A DNA stretch of 5,347 bases. It comes from Microbacterium sp. (GTDB taxonomy: Bacteria; Actinomycetota; Actinomycetes; Actinomycetales; Microbacteriaceae). The position numbers and the translations under genes were made by a program. The notes under the pieces were generated by a model. That model was not told the origin of the DNA, searched no databases, and worked only from the letters and a program-made list of their open reading frames with translations. Shown in pieces: positions 1 to 5,083 of this stretch. The stretch is taken from the NCBI RefSeq assembly GCF_003248605.1, contig NZ_QFPF01000159.1:1-5347 (forward strand), read 5' to 3'. Numbering within the stretch: the first letter of the stretch is position 1; every line of letters begins with the position of its first letter.

Positions 1-63
1 GCCTGCCTCGCCCTGGGAACGTCTACCCACGACGACAGGTTATCGCTACGCACAGCGCGGAAG

Positions 64-117
64 TTTGCTATCTATTTCGGCACATCAGGCGTATGTTGCA
101 CCTATGTGCGCACACAT
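64..117 (+). promoter_or_regulatory. Possible promoter/operator region with phased repeat and palindrome
   Basis: This is the AT-richest patch of the window. It contains TATGTTGCAC (92-101) and TATGTGCGCAC (103-113), an imperfect direct repeat whose copies begin 11 bp apart, about one helical turn. The second copy includes the perfect 10-bp palindrome TGTGCGCACA (105-114). Phased or palindromic sites like this often bind dimeric repressors, and a site about 115 bp ahead of the first start codon fits control of the operon. No pair of -35 and -10 hexamers with 16-18 bp spacing is convincing, so the exact promoter is not assigned. Confidence 0.3.
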
Positions 118-212
118 CTCCGCCGCACTCCCCCGCCTGCCGCCCCCGCGCTGACGGCCGAACGGTGAGCGAACACCTACCTCTGCTGATGAAGCCGCCA
201 CAGCGCGACCGC

Positions 213-220
213 GAAGGGGG
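213..220 (+). promoter_or_regulatory. Ribosome binding site of the ardC-like gene
   Basis: GAAGGGGG lies 9 bases before the ATG at 230. It is the best purine-rich Shine-Dalgarno-like match near this start and supports choosing 230 as the first codon. Confidence 0.6.
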
Positions 221-229
221 TAGGGCGTC

Positions 230-1327
230 ATGGCTCATCAGAGGTCCGATGCCGGTGCCATTCAGGCGAAGCTGGACCGGATCCACGCTCAGCTAGCCGA
301 GGCGGTAGCCGACCTCGTGACGGGCGAAGACTGGAAGCGCGCGCTCACGTTCGCCGCTCGGTTCCGCTCTCGGTCATTCAACAACACCCTGCTGATCTGG
401 ATGCAGCACGCAACGGCGTTCGACGAGGGCCGGGTCTCCGAGCCGACGCCGACCTACGTCGCCGGCTTCCACCAGTGGCTCGCTCTGGGGCGATCCGTCG
501 ATCGCGGCCAGCGCGGCTACATGATCCTCGCCCCGGTCGTGGGCCGGTTCGCCTCGCCCACTCCGCAGGTCGCCGAGTCGTGGCGGCGGCTATCGCCGCG
601 CGAGGCTCCACAGCGCGGCGAAGTGATTCAGTCGCGACTGGTGGGCGTACGTCCCACTTACGTGTGGGACGCCTCCCAGACCAGCGGTGCCCCAATCCCC
701 GAGCCACCACAGCCCCAGCTTCTTGAGGGGCAAGCGCCGACAGGGATGTGGGACGGACTTGCGGCGCTCGTGCGTGCACGGGGGTACTCGTTGCGCCTTG
801 TCGACAGCGATCGGGATCTCGGAGGTGCGAACGGCATGACGGATTACATCCTGAGGAGTGTGGCTGTCCGAGGCGACATCGATCCGGCCGCCCGCGCGAA
901 GACTCTCGCCCACGAACTCGCCCACGTGGATCTGCATGGGCCGGATCACCCGGAGGCCAGGCTGCATCGCGGCATCGGCGAAGTCGAAGCGGAGTCCGTC
1001 GCGCTGATGATCGGCGCGGCCCACGGACTCGACACATCTGACTACACCGTGCCCTACGTGTCGACCTGGGCAACGTCCGTCGACGGCAAGACACCGGTCG
1101 AAGTCGTTCAGGCGACAGCCGAGCGTGTCCGGTCGACGGCGCTCGCGATCCTTTCGCAACTGGACACGGCACAGGTGGGATCCGGTGACCCGCCGGGATT
1201 GGCGCGCGAGCAGAAGACGGGACCGACCGCAACCGGACGCGCCTTCGAAGCGCGCGACAACGCGCCCCCCGTGATGGCCGACCGGCTGCACCGGAGCCGC
1301 ACCGTGACGGCAGGTCGGGGGCTCTGA
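230..1327 (+). CDS. ArdC-like antirestriction protein with zincin metallopeptidase domain
   Basis: This 365-residue protein resembles the ArdC family: an N-terminal single-stranded-DNA-binding domain followed by a zinc-metallopeptidase-like domain. The N-terminal part (about 15-105) shows the family pattern: a Trp-containing helix near 35, an SFNNTLLIWMQ stretch (49-59), a QWLALGRSV segment and a glycine-rich turn leading to MILAPV. The C-terminal domain carries HELAH at 228-232, with the zinc ligands H228 and H232 and the catalytic E229. A glutamate cluster, EVEAES (251-256), probably supplies the third ligand. All key residues are present, so the peptidase site looks intact. Family members on conjugative plasmids protect incoming DNA from restriction; whether this one cleaves protein is unknown. 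The last 50 or so residues look disordered. It is the first gene of the operon, has a good ribosome binding site, and its stop overlaps the next start by one base (TGATG). Confidence 0.85.
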   Translation: MAHQRSDAGAIQAKLDRIHAQLAEAVADLVTGEDWKRALTFAARFRSRSFNNTLLIWMQHATAFDEGRVSEPTPTYVAGFHQWLALGRSVDRGQRGYMILAPVVGRFASPTPQVAESWRRLSPREAPQRGEVIQSRLVGVRPTYVWDASQTSGAPIPEPPQPQLLEGQAPTGMWDGLAALVRARGYSLRLVDSDRDLGGANGMTDYILRSVAVRGDIDPAARAKTLAHELAHVDLHGPDHPEARLHRGIGEVEAESVALMIGAAHGLDTSDYTVPYVSTWATSVDGKTPVEVVQATAERVRSTALAILSQLDTAQVGSGDPPGLAREQKTGPTATGRAFEARDNAPPVMADRLHRSRTVTAGRGL

Positions 1328-2208
1328 TGGACACGGCGTCGCTGTTCGCATCCGTCATCGGGCTTTCGCAGAGAGAGGGTGTGGAGACGTTCGTTGCAGC
1401 TGGACTTCCGATCTTTCCCTGCAAGGCCGCCGAGAAGCGCCCCCTGACCTCTCACGGGTTCCTCGACGCAACCACCGACATCGACAAGATCCGGACGTGG
1501 TGGACTCGGTGGCCCGAGGCGAACATCGGCATGCCGACCGGATCCGCCTCCGGGCTCGAGGTGGTCGACATCGACGTGCACGGTCGAGTGCGCGGCTTCG
1601 CGGCGTTCGAGCTCGCTCGCCGCGAGGGCCTTTCAGACCGCTGGCAGGCGTTGGTGAAGACGGCATCCGGCGGAATGCACGCGTACTACCCCACGGATCC
1701 CGACCGTCCTCAGCCTTCGTGGCAAGCGGCTCGGGCCGGCATCGACTTTCGTGGTGATGGCGGCTATGTCGTCGTCCCTCCGTCGCGGGTGCTTTTCGAA
1801 GGCAACAGGTGCGGATACGAGTTGATCGGAGCAGGACGGGGGGATGCGGTGCCGATCGACGCGACCGCGCTTCGACAGTTCCTCGATCCGAGACCGGCTC
1901 CCCCGTCGAACGGCGTCATCCGTGACCGGCGCGACATCGACGCGGATCGGATCGCTGCCTGGCTCGCGACGCGCGTCGAGGGTGAACGCAACCGCGCGCT
2001 CTACTGGGCAGCGTGCCGCCTGGCGGAGAACGGGGTCACGGATCACCGCGCGCGGGACGTTCTCGGCCCGGCCGCTGAGCGCGCCGGCCTTCAGCAATCA
2101 GAGATCCTGACGACGATCCGCTCTGCCTACCGGACGGCGGTGGTGTCGACAGCACCCTTTCGAAGCAGCCCGGGCGGCAGGTCGATGAGCGGGCAGGTGG
2201 TCTTGTGA
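1327..2208 (+). CDS. Bifunctional DNA primase/polymerase (Prim-Pol), no helicase domain
   Basis: This 293-residue protein matches the N-terminal domain of archaeo-eukaryotic-type primase/polymerases found on plasmids, phages and integrative elements. These make primers and extend DNA. Visible motifs: a substrate-entry region beginning PIFPCKAAEKRP (about 28-39); a WW.RWPEANIGMPTG segment; motif I VVDIDVHG with metal-binding D81 and D83; motif II SGGMH with H118; and motif III IDFRGDGGYVVVPPS with D140. The remaining part (about 205-275) has the GERNRALYWAACRLAE segment typical of the helical tail after such domains. No Walker A helicase module follows, so the protein is a stand-alone primase rather than a primase-helicase. 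The ATG overlaps the stop of ardC, and a GGGGG run (1317-1321) may serve as its ribosome binding site. Likely role (inference): priming or complementary-strand synthesis for the element during transfer. Confidence 0.88.
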   Translation: MDTASLFASVIGLSQREGVETFVAAGLPIFPCKAAEKRPLTSHGFLDATTDIDKIRTWWTRWPEANIGMPTGSASGLEVVDIDVHGRVRGFAAFELARREGLSDRWQALVKTASGGMHAYYPTDPDRPQPSWQAARAGIDFRGDGGYVVVPPSRVLFEGNRCGYELIGAGRGDAVPIDATALRQFLDPRPAPPSNGVIRDRRDIDADRIAAWLATRVEGERNRALYWAACRLAENGVTDHRARDVLGPAAERAGLQQSEILTTIRSAYRTAVVSTAPFRSSPGGRSMSGQVVL

Positions 2209-2861
2209 TCCCCGCTCCCGCAGACCCACGGTCGGGCCGAGTCGCCGTCTGGACGGCGATCGCGGGCACGGTCTTCATCGCGATCGGCGCCTTCTGGCTC
2301 TCTTTCACGGCGCTCGCCGATCTCGCGCGCCGATCCGGCATCGCCCCGACGCAAGCGTGGGCCTGGCCTCTCATCGTCGACGGCATCATCGTCGTCGGCA
2401 CAGTCGCCGTCGTCGCCCTGGCTGGCCGGCGCGAAGCCTGGTACCCGTGGATGCTGCTCATTGCGGGCGCGGCGGTCTCGGTCGCTGCGAACGCCATCCA
2501 CGCGATCGTCGCCGCGGACGCTGACGTCCCGCCGATGCTCGCCGCGACCGTGGCCGCTGTACCGCCACTCGTCCTGCTCGCGATCACACATCTGACCGTC
2601 GTGCTCACGCAACGCTTTCGAGTCCCTCTTTCCTCCGCAGCGCCCGACGGAGAGACGCCATCCACAGAAATCGTGCACCTTCGCCAACACGCGGACGTTC
2701 CGGAGAAGGGTGCCCGTAAAGACATCGCGGCGCTGATGCGTCAGCGCGGCATGTCGAACAAGGAGATTGCGAGCGCCACGGGAGTGCACCCGTCGACAGT
2801 CGGCCGGTGGTTCGCGGGGACGCTCGACATACCTGACCTTCAGAAGGGAGCTGCGCCATGA
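2205..2861 (+). CDS. DUF2637 membrane protein with C-terminal helix-turn-helix (Spd-like)
   Basis: This 218-residue protein begins with GTG overlapping the previous stop by four bases (GTGA), with AGGTGG at 2195-2200 as ribosome binding site. Residues 1-135 contain four likely membrane helices (about 14-36, 54-73, 80-103, 112-134). The conserved features of DUF2637 are present: a FWLSFTALADLA stretch in and after helix 1, and WAWPLIVDG (52-60) with Asp59 opening helix 2. DUF2637 proteins occur on actinobacterial plasmids and integrative elements and are often called SpdA/SpdB-like after Streptomyces plasmid-spread proteins; their biochemical role is not known. After a linker (about 136-170), residues 173-204 look like a helix-turn-helix, with MSNKEIASATGVHPSTVGRWF typical of resolvase- or Sigma-70-region-4-like DNA-binding folds (split here as MSNKEIASATG and VHPSTVGRWF). 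This would place a DNA-binding domain on the cytoplasmic face of the membrane. Confidence 0.82.
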   Translation: MIPAPADPRSGRVAVWTAIAGTVFIAIGAFWLSFTALADLARRSGIAPTQAWAWPLIVDGIIVVGTVAVVALAGRREAWYPWMLLIAGAAVSVAANAIHAIVAADADVPPMLAATVAAVPPLVLLAITHLTVVLTQRFRVPLSSAAPDGETPSTEIVHLRQHADVPEKGARKDIAALMRQRGMSNKEIASATGVHPSTVGRWFAGTLDIPDLQKGAAP

Positions 2862-3274
2862 ACGAGCACGGTCCAGAGCATGACGTGTGGTCGCGTGACC
2901 GCTCGAGTGCGCCCGCTAGCTTCGGTGCCCGCGCCGACAGGCCGGTCGGCGAAGAGGTATCCGAGTTCGCGCGGCACGGCGATCCTTCGCTCGAGGGGCA
3001 GCCACTGGGCCTGTCGGGGGGCGAGACGGTCCGGAGCGAGATCGTGTGGATGCGCCCTACGGAGCTTGTTCCCGCGGTCACAGGCCGGGTCGCGGGGCAA
3101 GGCATCGACCTCGAGTCGTCGATCGCGCGGTGTGCCCGCGCGCTACCCACCCAGAGCGTTGCGGCCACGCGGCGCGCCATTCGCGATCGAGCGCTTCAAC
3201 TGCCGCCCGTCACGGCGTTCGGTACCAGTCGCCACGCGCACGGCGCGGTACGGCGGTCCGGGATCGGTCGGTAG
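2858..3274 (+). CDS. Hypothetical protein of a conjugative-element operon
   Basis: This 138-residue protein has no function I can assign. Its ATG overlaps the previous stop (ATGA), and AGAAGGGAG (2842-2850) sits at usable spacing, so the start is well supported. The first 55 residues are charged and look disordered. The central part (about 60-100) is the most structured: WMRPTELVPAVTGRV, then GQGIDLESSIARCARALP, which reads as a short helical domain. The tail is basic, with many Arg and Ala, and ends in RRSGIGR. No signal peptide or membrane helix is visible. Its position in the chain of overlapping genes implies co-translation with the DUF2637 protein. From general memory of similar operons I believe small proteins with an RP.(E/D)L motif and GRVAG.GID occur at this position, but I cannot name the family. 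Confidence 0.65.
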   Translation: MNEHGPEHDVWSRDRSSAPASFGARADRPVGEEVSEFARHGDPSLEGQPLGLSGGETVRSEIVWMRPTELVPAVTGRVAGQGIDLESSIARCARALPTQSVAATRRAIRDRALQLPPVTAFGTSRHAHGAVRRSGIGR

Positions 3275-3275
3275 C

Positions 3276-3279
3276 GAGG
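3276..3279 (+). promoter_or_regulatory. Ribosome binding site setting the 3285 start
   Basis: GAGG lies five bases before the ATG at 3285, in the only non-overlapping gap (10 bases) of the first five genes. This argues for 3285 over the far upstream start at 2880 in the same frame, which would run through the whole preceding gene. Confidence 0.5.
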
Positions 3280-3284
3280 TTGCC

Positions 3285-4307
3285 ATGGACACCCAGCGCT
3301 CGTGGTCGCCAGCACCTGCACCCACCCCTGCCGCGCGTCTCCCGCACACGGCGGAGGGCAGCGATGACCGTGAGTCGTTCGAGACCTCGGAGGGTCTTCG
3401 CGCGCTGCTTGAGCGACTTGCCGCGCAGGATCACGGGGCGTGGCGCCATGACAAGCAAGCTGCCGCGCTCATGGCCCACGTCGTGAGACGCTACGCGAAG
3501 CTGGCACGCAAGCACGGGCTCGACCCGTGGGATGCGGCGGCCGCTGCATTCGACGCCATGCGCCTGCCGTCCGTGCGAAACGCCGATGATCCTTGGGCTG
3601 TCGTGACCCGCGCGGTCCAGGTCACGATGATTGCGGAAGAACGGGCAAACGGATTGCTGTGCTCGGTCTACCAGGCGCGTCGACCCGAGTTCTCCTCCTT
3701 CCACGACCCCGAACGGTTCAGCGACCGCGAGAACCCGCTGAGCGACTATCACCCCGCGCTCAGAGTGGAATCGGCCGAGGACGCAGACGTCGACAGCGAC
3801 TCACACGAAGGCCCCGGCATCCCCGAAGCCGTCGAGAACGCGATCGCCTTCATGACGCTTCTCGGCTGGCCGCGGACACCCGCACGCACCGCGATGGAGT
3901 ACATCTGCGCTCGGCTGAGCGAAGCGCCCTCGCGCGCGACCGCGTGGGAGTCGCTCCGGCGAGACGTCCACGGACGGACACTCCTCGACCTGTCCTCCGC
4001 GTCCTGGAACGGGCTCCTCCGCGCCGTGCTCGGAAACCCCGAGCCTGAAGTGGCGCGCACGACTGCTGGCCGCGGCATCCTGCTCCGCCTGCTGATCGGC
4101 GAACCGCTGAGATCGCTCCTGACAGACGACGACCTCGTTCTCGGCACCGCCACGAGTACGGCGACATCGACGAGTTGGCTGCATCCATCACCCGCGATGG
4201 ACTACTGCAACCGGTCACGGTCACGCCAGAGGGCGTGCTCGTGTGCGGCGCCCGGCGTCTCGAAGCTCTCAAGCGTCTGGGCGAGAAGACGATCAAGGTC
4301 TGGGTGA
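3285..4307 (+). CDS. Conserved hypothetical helical protein; C-terminal end disrupted near 4142
   Basis: The reading frame gives 340 residues, but only about the first 286 look like real protein. The N terminus (1-40) is Pro/Ala-rich and disordered. Residues 42-130 form a helical region: GLRALLERLAAQDHGAW, RRYAKLARKHGLDPWDAAAAAF (GLDPW at 78-82), and DPWAVVTRAVQVTMIAEERANG. An acidic linker follows (about 135-180). A second helical region ends with DLSSASWNGLLRAVLGNPEPE and LLRLLIGEPLRSLLTDDDLVL (last Leu at codon 4140-4142). I recognise this as a protein that recurs in actinobacterial mobile-element operons without known function. In the homologues I remember, the protein ends shortly after the acidic DDDLVL motif. 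After 4142 this frame turns into a Ser/Thr/Arg-rich shadow of the ParB gene, so the true stop is missing or shifted. The stop at 4305-4307 is probably not the native one. Confidence 0.7.
   Translation: MDTQRSWSPAPAPTPAARLPHTAEGSDDRESFETSEGLRALLERLAAQDHGAWRHDKQAAALMAHVVRRYAKLARKHGLDPWDAAAAAFDAMRLPSVRNADDPWAVVTRAVQVTMIAEERANGLLCSVYQARRPEFSSFHDPERFSDRENPLSDYHPALRVESAEDADVDSDSHEGPGIPEAVENAIAFMTLLGWPRTPARTAMEYICARLSEAPSRATAWESLRRDVHGRTLLDLSSASWNGLLRAVLGNPEPEVARTTAGRGILLRLLIGEPLRSLLTDDDLVLGTATSTATSTSWLHPSPAMDYCNRSRSRQRACSCAAPGVSKLSSVWARRRSRSG
4137..4177 (+). other. Out-of-frame junction between the hypothetical gene and the ParB-like gene
   Basis: In the frame of the upstream gene, coding-like sequence reads DDLVLG up to 4145 and then decays to TATSTATSTSWLH. 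In the next frame, sequence before 4142 reads as Arg/Pro-rich nonsense (DRRRPRS), while from 4142 on it reads RHRHEYGDIDELAASI, the classical start of a ParB N-terminal domain. Both genes are thus intact right up to the same few bases but lie in different frames. No start codon (ATG, GTG, TTG) exists in the ParB frame between the stop at 4046-4048 and TTG at 4175. Possible causes are a small indel, a deletion removing the end of one gene and the start of the next, programmed frameshifting, or a sequencing error in the C/G-rich CCGCCAC stretch. Confidence 0.75.
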
Positions 4308-5083
4308 GATCAGGGATCTCGGATCGGCTCGCCGAACTCCTCGCCGAGCAGGCCGAGAACGTGCTCCACAAGCCGCTCACGCCCACCGAAGCCGCGACGC
4401 TCTACACCGAACTGAAGTCGTATATCGCCGAGGACGCGCTGCGCCGCCAGTCTGCAACACAGTTCAGCCGCGGGGACGATTTCGCCGGAAACTACGGTGG
4501 TGCCACCGTGGCACCACCGCAATTCAAGCCAGGAAAGAGCCGCACGCAGGCCGCAAAGATGGTCACGGGCAAGGCGTCGTACACGACCCTCGAGCGCATC
4601 GCAGAGCTGCAGCGGCTCGTCAACAGTCCTGTGACCGACCCGGAGCTGAGAGAGCGAGCCCACGAGGAACTGCAGCTCATCGACGAGGGAGGAAGTGTCA
4701 CCGCGTCGCACGCGCGCATCCGAGAGTTCCTCGATCCCGAACCGCCCCGTGGGTTCGAAGACTTCGAAGCGCCCGAGGACTTCGAACCGCCCGACGAGCT
4801 CGAGCAGTTGGCGAACGCTGCGCTCGCCCGAGTCAAAGAGGCGAAGCGCAAGGGACGCAAGCCCAAAGCCCGGTCCGCTTCGGTCCACGCCTTCCCGGTT
4901 CGCGCTTTCGTGCGCGTCTGGGAGGACCTCGACCTGTGGTGGACGCACTTCGACGTCACCGCCGTCGCCACCGAACTCTCCGATGAGCAACTCATTCAGT
5001 TCGAGGAGACGCTGGCCTCGACTGTGGAGTTCTTCGCCGCGCTCCGCGAGGCTCGCGCTCAAGCGAGGCGGGAGATCGCGTGA
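4175..5083 (+). CDS. ParB/Spo0J-family DNA-binding protein, N-terminus apparently lost
   Basis: From TTG at 4175 this gives 302 residues, but homology-like sequence begins about 11 codons earlier (RHRHEYGDIDE, from 4142). The ParB N-terminal domain is clear: a GDIDELAASI motif cut by the TTG start, then GLLQPVTVTPEG, VCGARRLEALKRLG and a downstream stretch with LLAEQAENVLHKPLTPTEAA. The usual GERR nucleotide-binding box reads GARR (25-28). The middle part, GKSRTQAAKMVTGKASYTTLERI, resembles the ParB helix-turn-helix region. An acidic linker with three Phe-Glu pairs (codons 4754-4786) leads to a basic patch KEAKRKGRKPKAR and a helical C-terminal domain, possibly for dimerisation. No ParA neighbour is visible, so it may serve regulation or element maintenance rather than a standard ParABS system. 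TTG 4175 has no good ribosome binding site, so translation may need coupling, frameshifting, or may fail. Confidence 0.78.
   Translation: MAASITRDGLLQPVTVTPEGVLVCGARRLEALKRLGEKTIKVWVRSGISDRLAELLAEQAENVLHKPLTPTEAATLYTELKSYIAEDALRRQSATQFSRGDDFAGNYGGATVAPPQFKPGKSRTQAAKMVTGKASYTTLERIAELQRLVNSPVTDPELRERAHEELQLIDEGGSVTASHARIREFLDPEPPRGFEDFEAPEDFEPPDELEQLANAALARVKEAKRKGRKPKARSASVHAFPVRAFVRVWEDLDLWWTHFDVTAVATELSDEQLIQFEETLASTVEFFAALREARAQARREIA
4495..4519. repeat. Perfect inverted repeat, 12-bp arms around one central base
   Basis: The left arm CGGTGGTGCCAC (4495-4506) is the exact reverse complement of the right arm GTGGCACCACCG (4508-4519), with a single C at 4507 between them. It lies inside the ParB-like gene and encodes the peptide GGATVAPP in a flexible region between the N-terminal domain and the helix-turn-helix. 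Symmetry of this length suggests a dimeric protein binding site, such as a ParB centromere-like or autoregulatory operator site. It could also arise by chance from Gly/Ala/Thr/Val/Pro codons in GC-rich DNA. It is not the canonical bacterial parS (TGTTTCACGTGAAACA). Confidence 0.75.
4754..4786 (+). repeat. Phased TTCGAA triplet encoding Phe-Glu pairs
   Basis: TTCGAA occurs at 4754, 4763 and 4781, spaced 9 and 18 bp, all in the same coding phase (Phe-Glu). The encoded linker reads GFEDFEAPEDFEPPDELE and is acidic and Pro-rich. It looks like a small internal expansion within the ParB linker rather than a DNA-level element. Confidence 0.5.
5066..5074 (+). promoter_or_regulatory. Ribosome binding site of the downstream membrane protein gene
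   Basis: AGGCGGGAG inside the end of the ParB-like gene lies 8 bases before the ATG at 5083. It supports that start, which overlaps the ParB stop by one base (TGATG). Confidence 0.5.

Larger units (their letters stand above)
1..229. other. Non-coding leader upstream of the operon
   Basis: I see no convincing gene here. The short open frames in this stretch lack actinobacterial third-position bias and resemble no family I know. The patch at about 60-105 is visibly poorer in G+C than the rest of the window, which fits a promoter or regulatory zone ahead of the first gene. From about 120 to 180 the sequence is C-rich on this strand. No transcription terminator hairpin followed by a T-run, no tRNA and no recognisable end of a preceding gene could be seen. 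The leader may continue to the left of the window. Confidence 0.6.

Noticed and set aside
93..296. Small + strand open frame in the leader
   Set aside because: It has a His/Pro/Arg-rich composition, overlaps the ardC start out of frame, has no clear ribosome binding site and no recognisable fold.
378..1424. Long antisense open frame opposite the ardC-like gene
   Set aside because: It is Arg/Pro/Ser-rich without motifs, as expected from the complement of GC-rich coding DNA; the + strand here has clear ArdC motifs.
2880..3284. Upstream extension of the 3285 gene in the same frame back to 2880
   Set aside because: It lies wholly within the well-supported 2858 gene in another frame, reads as Arg/Ser/Pro-rich sequence, and the ATG at 3285 has its own ribosome binding site.
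3593..4048. Open frame on the + strand in the same frame as the later ParB gene
   Set aside because: It is an Arg-rich shadow of the 3285 gene and ends at TGA 4046-4048, so it cannot supply the missing start of the ParB-like gene.
4495..4519. Reading the palindrome as a transcription terminator
   Set aside because: There is no T-run on either side and it is in the middle of a coding region, so a protein-binding site or chance symmetry is more likely.
4310..5062. Long antisense open frame opposite the ParB-like gene
   Set aside because: No family motif is seen and its composition mirrors the ParB codons on the other strand; it has no supporting ribosome binding site or neighbours.
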